This document shows, one piece after another, positions 27,501 through 34,457 of a stretch of DNA of 64,000 bases. This DNA is from Lutjanus erythropterus (lineage: Eukaryota > Chordata > Actinopteri > Lutjaniformes > Lutjanidae). The stretch's first letter is position 1. Each line of letters starts with the position of its first letter. A program made the translations under genes and the position numbers. The DNA is taken from positions 7,019,837 to 7,083,836 of the forward strand of contig CM034600.1 of the NCBI GenBank assembly GCA_020091685.1, given 5' to 3'. The notes below the pieces were generated by a model, which was not told the DNA's origin, searched no databases, and was given only the letters and a program-made list of their open reading frames with translations.

Positions 27501-27686
27501 ATTTGATTTTAGCTTTTCTCTGTGTTTCATGTCCTTTACCCGGATGTGCTGGTGCAGTTGTTGTTGGGAGAAGGAGGTGCGGGGCTGAGGGGAGAAGGGG
27601 GTGAGGAGTAAAGGCGGGTGCAGCGGGGTGAGTAGCGCCGTGTCCGAACCGGGGCGCATCCCCCGCTCTCCCACCCTGAGGTCCAT
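611..27686 (-). CDS. hdac7: hdac7, class IIa histone deacetylase (24 coding exons)
   Basis: Spliced coding sequence on the minus strand, ATG at 27686-27684 and TAG at 613-611. The 24 exons sum to 2895 nt (964 aa), every junction is AG/GT with consistent phase. The product is a nuclear-cytoplasmic shuttling co-repressor: the N-terminal half binds MEF2 and 14-3-3, the C-terminal half is the deacetylase fold. Visible motifs: MEF2 helix at about 80-102; phospho-serine sites S155 (RRAASEP), S181 (TRKESAP), S356 (SRTRSEP) and S505 (SRTQSSP); basic NLS around 160-180; structural zinc C547, C549, H555, C632; His pair H683/H684 in RPPGHHAD; Zn ligands D721, H723, D815; H857 in EGGHD, the class IIa replacement of Tyr that makes the intrinsic activity very low. 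It is HDAC7 rather than HDAC4/5/9 because of [29 protein letters not shown], the lack of the long glutamine-rich coiled coil and the short length. Which teleost copy it is cannot be told from one locus. Confidence 0.93.
654..1821 (-). other. hdac7: hdac7 intron 23
   Basis: About 1.2 kb between exons 23 and 24. Unique AT-rich sequence; no recognisable gene. A CA-rich stretch (transcript sense) lies a few bases after the donor at 1821. Confidence 0.8.
1822..1960 (-). CDS. hdac7: hdac7 coding exon 23
   Basis: Residues about 905-950, including QYWQSV and [18 protein letters not shown], which aligns with human [16 protein letters not shown]. 139 nt, donor GAG|GTACAG, acceptor ttgcag. Reading through the donor would give a different short tail and a stop, so intron retention would change the C-terminus. 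Confidence 0.92.
2082..2163 (-). CDS. hdac7: hdac7 coding exon 22
   Basis: 82 nt, residues about 878-904: [20 protein letters not shown] and following, the helix after the catalytic core. Acceptor tcctgtag; donor CAAA|GTGAGC leaves one base that pairs with exon 23 to give Ser. Confidence 0.93.
2472..2605 (-). CDS. hdac7: hdac7 coding exon 21 (class IIa His)
   Basis: 134 nt, residues 833-877. Contains [18 protein letters not shown], where the His after GG (H857) replaces the catalytic Tyr of class I enzymes. Donor CAG|GTAAGC is strong; the acceptor is preceded by a TG-rich tract. Confidence 0.95.
3330..3448 (-). CDS. hdac7: hdac7 coding exon 20 (third Zn ligand)
   Basis: 119 nt, residues 793-832. 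[20 protein letters not shown] then D815, the third zinc ligand, and [17 protein letters not shown]. Human HDAC7 has almost the same block. Donor AAAT|GTAAGC, acceptor cctgcag. Confidence 0.96.
4131..4870. mobile_element. fold-back interspersed repeat, family A (copy 1)
   Basis: Left arm (about 4131-4556) begins AAGGGTAGTTTGGGTTTTTG; right arm (about 4600-4870) is an inverted relative carrying AGCAGTACGTTGCTTAGCTTCC, which matches the reverse complement of the left arm's GGAAGCTAAGCAATGTGCTACTG. I recognise this as a common teleost non-autonomous repeat. The 133-codon open frame inside the left arm is part of the repeat, not a gene. Confidence 0.7.
5667..5740. repeat. (CA)n microsatellite
   Basis: Nearly perfect CA repeat with CG interruptions at the right end. 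Long apparent open frames here are artefacts of the repeat. Confidence 0.95.
5893..6150. mobile_element. GGGCTGCAAC-type repeat
   Basis: GGGCTGCAACTAAC, AAATGTTGGAAAATAGTGAAAA, ATGACGTCCTCAAAT, CAGTTGGCGATTAATTTAAT, GTCAGCTCTA. Other copies recognised at 30797-31022, 35494-35665, 36017-36310, 49345-49520, 49525-49806 and 52015-52193. Confidence 0.65.
6431..6467 (+). other. G-quadruplex-like tract
   Basis: Four runs of three or more G within about 30 bases (GGGGGGG, GGG, GGG, GGGG, with short loops) on the plus strand, i.e. the template strand of hdac7. A second G-rich patch follows at 6521-6585. Confidence 0.55.
7260..7760 (+). repeat. degenerate minisatellite
   Basis: At least ten drifting copies of a unit close to GTTAGCTAAAAGTTAATGG followed by ATAAATGGTTGAAATA (roughly 33-40 bp). 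No open reading frame follows the period. Confidence 0.65.
8016..8038. repeat. (CTTT)n microsatellite
   Basis: About six CTTT units. Confidence 0.9.
11230..11445. mobile_element. family A fragments
   Basis: GTTGCTGGTCTA...CAGTTAGTTTG (forward) and GTACCTCATACAATCCCAG...ACTATCCCTTTAA (reverse) are the internal and terminal parts of the family A repeat, rearranged, about 75 nt from the donor of the exon at 11521. Confidence 0.6.
11521..11618 (-). CDS. hdac7: hdac7 coding exon 19
   Basis: 98 nt, residues 761-792: [19 protein letters not shown] then [13 protein letters not shown]. Donor CAG|GTACAA, acceptor ggatttag. It forms part of the active-site floor in class IIa enzymes. Confidence 0.95.
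11764..11883 (-). CDS. hdac7: hdac7 coding exon 18 (Zn ligands D721, H723)
   Basis: 120 nt, residues 721-760, phase 0 on both sides. Begins [20 protein letters not shown] with zinc ligands D721 and H723, then [13 protein letters not shown]. Donor GAG|GTGGGT, acceptor ttgctag. Confidence 0.96.
12045..12132 (-). CDS. hdac7: hdac7 coding exon 17
   Basis: 88 nt, residues 691-720: [16 protein letters not shown] and [10 protein letters not shown]. Donor TGG|GTAAGA, acceptor tccatcag. A palindromic interspersed repeat starts about 45 nt upstream of this acceptor. Confidence 0.95.
12176..12598. mobile_element. palindromic repeat, family B (full copy)
   Basis: Starts near GAGTTTTGGAGATATCAGCC and ends near TCTCCAAAACTCTG...GTGTCCCTTTAAA; the two halves are inverted copies around 12290-12310. 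Shared parts include GATGTCTGCCTTCTCT and its reverse complement AGAGAAGGCAGACATC. Located in hdac7 intron 16. Confidence 0.75.
13040..13070. repeat. (CA)n microsatellite next to hdac7 exon 16
   Basis: TG repeat in transcript sense, about 20 nt after the donor of the 56-nt exon at 13091. Confidence 0.93.
13091..13146 (-). CDS. hdac7: hdac7 coding exon 16 (catalytic His pair)
   Basis: 56-nt small exon, residues 673-690: [19 protein letters not shown], with H683/H684 as general acid/base pair. Donor AT|GTAAGT is near consensus; a TG repeat (transcript sense) starts about 20 nt further into the intron. Skipping would shift the frame. Confidence 0.95.
14769..14876 (-). CDS. hdac7: hdac7 coding exon 15
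   Basis: 108 nt, residues 637-672, phase 0/0: [18 protein letters not shown] then [18 protein letters not shown]. Human has VDTDTIWNELHSSNAARW. Donor AAG|GTGAGA, acceptor gtctgcag. Confidence 0.95.
15467..15537. repeat. (GT)n microsatellite next to hdac7 exon 14
   Basis: About 35 perfect dinucleotides; CA repeat in transcript sense, 8 nt after the donor of the 50-nt exon. Confidence 0.95.
15546..15595 (-). CDS. hdac7: hdac7 coding exon 14 (50-nt exon, structural Zn Cys)
   Basis: Residues 620-636: [17 protein letters not shown], with C632 the fourth ligand of the structural zinc site. Too short to stand out as an open frame; found by motif and phase. Donor GGG|GTAAGA is followed after about 8 nt by a 71-bp CA repeat (transcript sense). 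Confidence 0.93.
15939..16239. mobile_element. interspersed repeat with CAGTGTGTAGGA inverted ends (copy 1)
   Basis: Starts TGAAGGCCAGTGTGTAGGATTT and ends with the near reverse complement AAATCTTACACACTGGGCCTTCA. It begins about 42 nt after the donor of hdac7 exon 13. A common fish non-autonomous repeat by my recollection. Confidence 0.7.
16282..16402 (-). CDS. hdac7: hdac7 coding exon 13
   Basis: 121 nt, residues 580-619: [20 protein letters not shown] and [20 protein letters not shown], nearly identical to human HDAC7. Donor GCCG|GTATGC, acceptor catacag. Confidence 0.96.
16715..16848 (-). CDS. hdac7: hdac7 coding exon 12 (start of deacetylase domain)
   Basis: 134 nt, residues 535-579: [17 protein letters not shown] then [21 protein letters not shown]547, C549 and H555 belong to the class IIa structural zinc subdomain. 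Donor GAG|GTATGA; the acceptor is preceded by a (GT)n run and a T10 tract. Confidence 0.96.
16849..18311 (-). other. hdac7: hdac7 intron 11
   Basis: About 1.5 kb of AT-rich sequence. Apart from the CA/GT repeat at its 3' end (16851-16876 on the plus strand) I see no structured element or coding potential. Confidence 0.75.
16851..16876. repeat. (CA)n at the acceptor of hdac7 exon 12
   Basis: In transcript sense T10, then (GT)n, then GCGTGCAG and the exon. Confidence 0.9.
18312..18537 (-). CDS. hdac7: hdac7 coding exon 11 (fourth 14-3-3 site)
   Basis: 226 nt, residues 460-534. [16 protein letters not shown] (human VLLWEQQ), a glycine-rich linker, [14 protein letters not shown] with phospho-acceptor S505, and KPRFTTG at the border with the deacetylase domain. 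Acceptor ttctgtag, donor CCG|GTGAGC. Confidence 0.94.
19588..19791 (-). CDS. hdac7: hdac7 coding exon 10
   Basis: 204 nt, phase 0/0, residues 392-459. [20 protein letters not shown] then SEDGGGTSP; the SEKPRLxQIPS motif is diagnostic for HDAC7 over its paralogues. The middle is low-complexity and poorly conserved. Donor CAG|GTTGGA is weaker than average; acceptor catgtag. Confidence 0.92.
19792..22610 (-). other. hdac7: hdac7 intron 9
   Basis: 2.8 kb. Holds a short cruciform-type repeat (20085-20220), a decayed non-LTR retrotransposon (20450-21120), further repeat of the TATATCGGC type (21120-21485) and a possible second LINE piece (22000-22340). No host exon recognised. Confidence 0.7.
20450..21120 (+). 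mobile_element. decayed non-LTR retrotransposon (LINE) reverse transcriptase piece
   Basis: Plus-strand translation across frames gives [10 protein letters not shown] (a PGPDGI-like block), then [10 protein letters not shown] at about 20915-20945 (consensus F(I/V)D(F/Y)SSAFNTI of LINE reverse transcriptases), then [12 protein letters not shown]. Stops and frame changes show it is dead. Clade is uncertain; L2/Rex1-like is my best guess. Confidence 0.6.
22611..22816 (-). CDS. hdac7: hdac7 coding exon 9 (third 14-3-3 site)
   Basis: 206 nt, residues 323-391. [15 protein letters not shown], then [17 protein letters not shown] with S356, then a glutamine/leucine-rich helix [17 protein letters not shown]. 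Acceptor tctgctcag, donor AAG|GTATGA. Confidence 0.94.
23352..23523 (-). CDS. hdac7: hdac7 coding exon 8
   Basis: 172 nt, residues 266-322, ending [19 protein letters not shown], like human LQPILLLDPSGSHAPLLT. The first half ([17 protein letters not shown]) is less conserved. Donor CTG|GTGAGA, acceptor tgtgcag. GC-richer than the flanking introns. Confidence 0.92.
23885..24112. mobile_element. family B, left half
   Basis: GGGACAGTTCACTTCAAAATC, CTGTAGTGCTATTT, ATCATGACCTAGTTACT. Left arm only, 50 nt from the donor of the exon at 24163. Confidence 0.65.
24163..24264 (-). CDS. hdac7: hdac7 coding exon 7
   Basis: 102 nt, phase 0/0, residues 232-265: [17 protein letters not shown] then [13 protein letters not shown]; the LPxITLGLPA motif is shared by all class IIa HDACs. 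Donor AGG|GTAAAT, acceptor ttttcag. Confidence 0.94.
25119..25228 (-). CDS. hdac7: hdac7 coding exon 6
   Basis: 110 nt, residues 195-231. Serine-rich [19 protein letters not shown], almost the same as human, then [11 protein letters not shown]. Donor GAG|GTTAGC (non-consensus T at +3) followed by a CA repeat; acceptor ctcaacag. Confidence 0.93.
25360..25482 (-). CDS. hdac7: hdac7 coding exon 5 (S155/S181 region, NLS)
   Basis: 123 nt, residues 154-194. [20 protein letters not shown] then [10 protein letters not shown]. With exon 4 it forms RRAASEP around S155; S181 lies in TRKESAP. Both keep the same residue number as in human. The basic run is the expected nuclear localisation signal masked by 14-3-3. 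Confidence 0.95.
25933..26033 (-). CDS. hdac7: hdac7 coding exon 4
   Basis: 101 nt, residues 120-153. [17 protein letters not shown] and [11 protein letters not shown]. Ser/Pro-rich linker leading to the first 14-3-3 site. Acceptor ttcccag, donor GCAG|GTAAAC. Confidence 0.9.
26553..26673 (-). CDS. hdac7: hdac7 coding exon 3 (MEF2-binding helix)
   Basis: 121 nt, residues 80-119. [20 protein letters not shown] is the amphipathic helix by which class IIa HDACs bind MEF2 (human SAVASSVVKQKLAEVILKKQ). Donor CAG|GTGACA, acceptor tttacag. Confidence 0.95.
27318..27408 (-). CDS. hdac7: hdac7 coding exon 2
   Basis: 91 nt, residues 50-79. [20 protein letters not shown] then HKDKS; the charged/glutamine helix is a shortened form of the coiled coil in HDAC4/5/9, and HKDKS matches human. 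Acceptor tcctaag; donor CAGA|GTAAGA. Confidence 0.92.
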
Positions 27687-27730
27687 GGGAAACAAGGCCG
27701 TGCACGACACCGGCACTGCCACAGAGGGAT
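27540..27730 (-). CDS. hdac7: hdac7 coding exon 1 (MDLRV start)
   Basis: 191-nt exon. The ATG at 27686-27684 (context TTTCCCATGG) opens [15 protein letters not shown], equal to the human start MDLRVGQRP; residues 1-49 lie here. The 44 nt upstream are also open in frame (DPSVAVPVSCTALFP) and resemble the residues before MDLR in HDAC4, so translation may begin in a further 5' exon. Acceptor tttcccag, donor CGG|GTAAAG. Confidence 0.9.
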
Positions 27731-29428
27731 CTGGGAAAAGAGAGGAGAGCGGCGTCAATTTGCTTCATCCCTGCTAAGAACAGCTGGTTTACACAACACT
27801 GTGAGGGGAAACCCTACCTGGAAAACAATGAGCACATGTAAACAGAGACAAAATGAACCGGTGTTTAGAGAAAACATGTAACCAGAATCACGGTCTACAG
27901 ACAAAACAGATAGTTTGCAGTTGCAAAACTCACTTTATATAAGCAGGCTAGACAAACAAAGCTAACTAAAAATACTGTTGTGTTACATCTGTATGTGATG
28001 CGTTCAGAAACAACCAATGTCTGATAAAGTGAAGTGTGACAAAGTAGTCTTTTGTCAGTAGTCTTTGTCCTAGAGTCAGCTGAGGTGAACAAACGCTCAC
28101 TTTTGTTTTTTTTTAGCAACCAACAACTACTGTAACCCAGAAAAGTAATTATCCATGTAAGAGCAGCTACTGTACTACCTCCTTTTTGATCTCAGAAGAA
28201 AGTTTCTCCCAGTGTTTTGTTTTATTTCTACAGCTGAGACATGATAGTGGGGTTTCTGTTATATTCTAAGACTAAGTGGTTTTCAAGGTGCAAGACAGAC
28301 TTCCCGAGGGGGACTCCAAACAGTTTCAGGGGAGGCTCAGTGAATTGAAGCAAAAAAATTACAACATTTATTACATTAAGTAGGCAGTGGAGATCACATG
28401 AAATAGCCTAAACGTGTCATTTGGTTAAAGAGATAATTCACTTTCCTATTGTCTGACAGTCATAAATGCCTTTGGACAGACCTTTTTAAACATTTTGAGT
28501 CGTCTTAAGTTATGTCTAAAAGCAATATTAGGCTGTCTTGGCTCAACTGCTGATTGCCGTGGGATCAAATAACATAATCACGATCCTATAAGCATCCAGG
28601 AATTGATTCAAACTAACCAAATGAACTAAGGGGGAGGGCACCTTTTTCCAATCTTTGTCTGTGGGGAGGCCGACAGTGTCAGACTTTGAAAACCCCTGTT
28701 TTATGATAAACTGTGCTGTAATGTTCAGCAAATGTACAGTCAAGTTTGAGCACTTCATCTTACTTTGTCAGAATTATTACTCTACTATATTGTTATAGCA
28801 ATTCTACTGTTATACTAAAAAAACACAGAAAATGAAACATTTTACATAGCCATGTGTAATTTCTGTTATGTTTTTATGTAAGCCTACAAAACGTACTTTG
28901 TGTGCATTACAGTTCAAGCCCTCACTACGTTTGACCTTACAGTATGGCACAGGACTTAACTATCACAGTCACCTATCGCAGTCTATTAAATGGCCTGTCA
29001 TACAGGTGAAGAGCATATGTGATTAGAAATGTTGCATCACAAATGAGAAAGTTTGTTTTTGGTAAAAATGATGAGTTACTTAGGGTCTGCAGCACCCACT
29101 CAAATGAGTGTGCTGAACCTCAAACTACTCCAGTGGAAATGATTAAAGACAAAGAAACAGTGACAACGAAACTGAGTGACAGCAATTAGCTGCTGATCAA
29201 AAGGTAAAGTTGTTTGTACAAAGGTGAAACAAGAAAAGTAAGTGGGTCACTTTTATGTACACTTCTCAGAAATAATATGACAATTAGTGCATATTAATCA
29301 ACTGTGTGTTTCCCTTAGCTAATATCTAAACTAGTGAAACAAACACAGTGACAAAATAACAAGTCTTCTGTCTTTCTGTTTTCTTTGTGGGTTACATATT
29401 CACACTATCGCTCACTCTCTCCATCTGC

Positions 29429-29510
29429 CTGTGTGTGTGTGAGAGACAGACACACACACACACACACACACAGACAGACAGACAGAGACACACACACACA
29501 CACACACACG
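29429..29510. repeat. compound GT/CAGA/CA microsatellite
   Basis: (GT)5, (CA)n, (CAGA)n and (CA)n in succession. Confidence 0.9.
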
Positions 29511-30364
29511 AATTTCCATGCTCTTTGCATGCTGTTGGGGTTATTTGCATTGCATGGCTGAGTCAATGGGAAAGATTGCCTCATCCGACGCTAAAAACAG
29601 GATCCAGGAAGGGAACAGCTTGGGAAAAGGCTGGGGGTGGTTTCTGTCTATGAGACACATACGCACACATACGCTCATTCATAGATGCCCAAAAAACGCA
29701 AATTGTCTCACACACTAACACAGATGTAAACACACACAGACATTTAAAAGTGTCCCACTGCACACTAACATGAACACACACTCACCTGCAGATGCATATT
29801 CACTTATTCATACCCTTAAATAAACCCACACACGCAAACCAGAACACATACACACATTTGTATGTGGCACACTCATACACAGCTGCACACACAAGACAGG
29901 CTTGAGCAAACACCTATTGCACAAACCTGCCTTGACGCTTAAACCAAAACTTTACACACACATGCACACACATACAGATCGAGCCTTGAAATAACTTGGT
30001 GTGACATCATCTCCGTGCTGCTGCGCCTGGTGCTCAGATGTCAGGCTGCAGTGTGTGAAGTAAATGTCACTCACGGAGAGGTTTGGCCTGATGCCAACAG
30101 CAGCACTGGAAACTAGTCAAGGCCGAACAGAACAGAAAAGAATAGAAAAGACGGATATGTTGTTGGTGTTGTTTCGGTAAAGCAATACACACACATACAC
30201 ACAAACACACAGTGAACTTGAGTTACTGAGGTCTCATTAGCATCACAGTTTGGTTTATAGCAGTTTGTGTGTGCAGTGTCAGTACTACTCCTCCATATTA
30301 GGAGGTACGAATGCAGAGAGACAGTCTGAATGCCGACCATGGCTGGAATAACAGAAATCCCTTG

Positions 30365-30368
<4 letters not shown>

Positions 30369-30415
<47 letters not shown>
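30369..30415. repeat. (CA)n microsatellite
   Basis: Perfect repeat; a second, interrupted one lies at 30524-30553. Confidence 0.93.
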
Positions 30416-30418
<3 letters not shown>

Positions 30419-30666
30419 CTACACACATATATTCTGTAATGACAGCAAGGAATAACAAGGCTATTATTCTGAGGAAAAGGAGAGGAGAACATGCTTATAC
30501 AAGGAAACAAAGGCTTCTACAGTACACACACACACAAACACACACACACACACTCAGTCGGGAACACCAGTGTCTCTTTCTCCTTCCCGGCCTCCCATGG
30601 GTTATAAATAGAAAAACACACAATGGTCCAACATTTACCTACACAGGGCTTTTTGTTTTTTACAGG

Positions 30667-31610
30667 GAAACCACACACACACTTCCAGTGATGTCACCTC
30701 CAGTTTCCAGTTTGTGGCTAAAGAAAAAATAAAGAGATGCAAGTGAAAGAGAAAGTGAGAAGTGAGAAAAAGTAAAGTGATTCAAGATTGATGTAGAGCT
30801 TCATTAATTAGTTGACTTGATAAATTGTTGATGATTGTTTCAGTCAGTTTTGGACTTAGTTTGACAAAAGAACCAATTTGAAGAGGACACTCTGGGCACT
30901 GGGAAAGTGTGATGAGCATTTTTCATATTTGTTGAGATTTTATAAACTATACAATCAATCAATTAATGTGAAAATAATCTGCACATTAATCGATAATTAA
31001 AATAACTTTGTTACAGCTTTAAAATAATGCCGGGGACTGACAGGGATGAAGTAAAATGTTTCTTGATGATTTTATAATTTTAGGTAAATTATAGTTTGCT
31101 GAGCGCTAAGGCAACCTCACCACTTTTTTGAGGAGTTCTCCGAAACTTTGAGAGCAGCATTTTAACAGCCTTTGGAGGCCATTAGAGTGAAAATAAAGTG
31201 AGGACCGGCCTAAATGATTCATACCCCTCACTGGTCCACACAAAGACTGCTGTGGAAACACACATACACACCAGTGACGTCACCTCCAGTTTCCAGTTGT
31301 TGAGTAAAAAATAAATAGATGTAAATCAAATTGCTTGAAAAAGTAAAGGCATTAAGAATACTGTCAAAAGGGGGCTTTCATACACAATGCAACAACAGCA
31401 CCACTGTACTCTGAGACTCATTATTTTCAATGATTGGTGAAACACCACAGCAGCTTGTTACAAGCTTGCACCACTGCGGCCAGTGGTGAGAACAGATCAC
31501 ATGGCACTCTGTCTGAAAGAACCCAAAGACAGAACAGCAGAATGATGCAAAATGTTTCTTGTTTATTTTTTACTTTAGGAGTAATTCAAAATTTGCTGCG
31601 AAACCACAGA
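30667..31610. repeat. diverged local tandem duplication
   Basis: GTCACCTCCAGTTTCCAGTT with flanking AAAAATAAA(G/T)AGATG appears at about 30690 and 31280; AAAATGTTTCTTG...TAGTTTGCTG / AAATTTGCTGCG appears at about 31050 and 31548. Order and spacing fit a duplicated block of about 500-600 bp. Confidence 0.6.
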
Positions 31611-32859
31611 GACATGGAATCACCTTGCAAAAGAAATCACTTAATAAATGACACTGTTGGTTTGGTTACTGATTACAGTCTAAGAATCGATCAATTTTCA
31701 CTAAATGAAAGTGCAAAATATCTTTTATTGACTTTTAACTCAGTGATTTTCTGTCAGCGATCAGACATTTTTGAGACACTTCTCTGTTTAGCTCACAGTT
31801 CACACCTCTGAAGAATGTGTTATATGTTACTAAGTACGTACAGCATGCAAATGAAGAAAAAAGGCCAATGACTGACTCATCATCAGACAAGGCGAGGCAT
31901 GATAATAATCTTCCACTTGTAATTTCCCTCTGTTTTTATTAATCTATTATTAAGGACAATTGAATCATCAGTGTACAGCATCATCATCATGGCTCAGTTG
32001 ACTGTGACACTACACAGTGATACTTGATTTTGCTTTATTTGTTAACCATGAAGCCACAGCATTTTCAAAACTGCCTTCTTAAAATGCAGGTTTAGATTAA
32101 CAACAGTAAGTACATGACAGCTTTGGCTGGACTGACCCCAGCAGTACATGAAACCGGGTCCTTCGGTTGAGGAATAATCTCTTTGACCACTTAGCCGCCC
32201 TGCTGCCCAGTGAGTGGATACATGATTTCTAAAATTGTAAAATAACTGATAATAACACAGTTCCCATGTAGCCAAAATGACTTTAAGTCTAGAAACCGTG
32301 TAGTGGTTTAGTCTTTGGACCTCTGCAACCACATTTAGGCTCTCTCTCCAAGTAGTATGAGGTTCTAATGTTTTTAGTTCTCTTTGAGAATGATATTATG
32401 TTACAGGTCATTACATCTGCGTGTCTTACTCAGAGAAGAATAACAAATTTTGACCCTATGGTAGTGATTCTGTGTTGATTTGATCTAAATAGCACAATTT
32501 TTCTGTGCAAATAGAGCTAGGAAAGCATGCACTAGAATAACACACAAAGCATGAACACACATGTAGACACATAAATTTAAGCAGGTCCATGTGAGAGCAT
32601 GAGGTAATGTGATACACTTTCACTGAGAAACCCTACAACTGTCAGAAAAGTCAAATAATTAAAAACACAAATGTAATGCTTCAACTTCGTCAGTACTGAA
32701 GTGAGGAGGATTAACTGCTTCAGTTCAGAGGGAGTGGGGCTTCACTGCACTTAAAACAACATGTATCACTCAAAGTTTTTCTCAAGAAATGATACTAGCA
32801 TTATTTTTGTTTTTTCATCAACTACACACTGTAGATTAGCACAAAGAAAACACTCCCTA

Positions 32860-33190
32860 CATGAAACTGCTCACAGCAAGATCTGTGGATCTTATCTTGA
32901 GTAACAGATCAATTGATAGAGATACTGCTGCTGAGTTTTTCAGATGCATTTTCTGGCATTCTGATCACTACAAGCTGACTGTAATCTAGTTGCATTATTA
33001 GAGAAAGCAGGTATCCCCAAAACTCAGCAACTCACAAAATCTATCTAGACCAGGGGTCTCTTATATTATATTTTTGACATCATGAGTTGAAGGGAAGCAG
33101 GGGACATAAACAGACCAGTGGTTTGAGACCCCTGCCCTAGATTAATTAAAAAGAACTACAGGTAAGAGATTTTGGGATGAAATGTCCCTA
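32860..33190. mobile_element. family B, right half with nested insertion
   Basis: CATGAAACTGCTCACAGCAAG...CTACAGGTAAGAG...GATGAAATGTCCCT is the right arm, interrupted at about 33051-33134 by a separate short element with inverted ends. Confidence 0.6.
33051..33134. mobile_element. short MITE-like element with 10-bp inverted ends
   Basis: CAGGGGTCTC at 33051-33060 and its exact reverse complement GAGACCCCTG at 33125-33134. The end sequence resembles hAT-type terminal repeats. The flanking duplication is imperfect (both sides contain CTAGA). Confidence 0.55.
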
Positions 33191-34389
33191 TAAAGGTTTG
33201 ATTGGGGTGAGTCAAGATGTCGACAATGAGGAATGGTAAGAAATACAGTCTTTGTTTTAAAAAAAAACATAGCACTCCATACAACTATCAGTGTCATCAC
33301 TGGTATTAATAGAGACCAACTGTCTTAGACCTGTTCATATTTGTTTTAGTTTCAAACTAGATCTCATGAGAAAATGTTTAAATATGTCTTAAAAGTTATA
33401 CTTTTATACCTTTGCATTTCACCAAACCCATTTTTGATACTATGAGCTGGCAATTCTTAGCAACAGCTGATCTGTGTATGTATTCTGTAACAGTAACTCC
33501 ACATAGCACTTTCATTGTTCAAGGCAGAGTCAGCCAAATTACATAACCATGAACAAAGGATTAATGTTAAAGAATGCCTGCATGTACACACACACAGGGT
33601 GTGATGCATAATGTAGAAGATACATACAGACATATGTATATTTTTCCCACCTAATTGCAAAGAACATCAAGTCTTTCTTTAAGTGGATTTAATATTTTAT
33701 TATGCCTACTTTTATGAAGGCCCAATGGGACATGCAGACATAAAATGGTTTTCAAAATGTACACATTCAGTACAGTGCTGATGCCTGTTTCTCTATGTTC
33801 TTCAAAAATGTTTCATAATGATCAGGATTACAGACCTTAAATTTGTAGTTTTGTAGTGTCCCTCCTTACATGATCGATGCTGAGCAATTATCACAACTTT
33901 GCTGTCCGTTTCAGACACTTCAGATATTGCTGCCGCATAATTAACACATCACCTTCTCGGCCTGTCATTTCGGCAGAAAAGTTCATTTGGGGCCGATACG
34001 ATTTAATTTTAAAGTCTGAATCAGCTGACACGACGATGTGCTGATATGGTTGTGCATTAGTAATGATAGTCTGCTTTACTAAAACAAAGTGATGGCCACA
34101 GTTCAACAGAGACTGTTCAAGAGTTGCTCTTCTTTGGTTGTATTTTGAACAAAGTAGCTGCATAGGGTGTGTAATTTTGGACAGACTTGTGTTATTGAAA
34201 TGCAGTCATCGTTGCCAGCGGCAACCACAGGTGTTGCCAAATCACGACTGAAGTCTTAAGGATTACAAAAGTATCTGACACCAAAAGATTTTTTCAGTTG
34301 GATTTAATGATGACACTGAATCAATTGTGCAGCCTACAGTAAGAGTGAGCTCCTCTTGAAACAATGAAACAATACAACTTAACTGAGGT

Positions 34390-34393
<4 letters not shown>

Positions 34394-34455
<62 letters not shown>
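34394..34455. repeat. (GT)n microsatellite
   Basis: About 31 perfect units. Confidence 0.95.

Positions 34456-34457
<2 letters not shown>

Noticed and set aside
611-27686. Assignment to HDAC4, HDAC5 or HDAC9
   Set aside because: These have a long glutamine-rich coiled coil, different residues at LPCGG (AVLPCGG, VRLPCGG or SSLPCGG) and lack SEKPRLxQIPS; all markers favour HDAC7.
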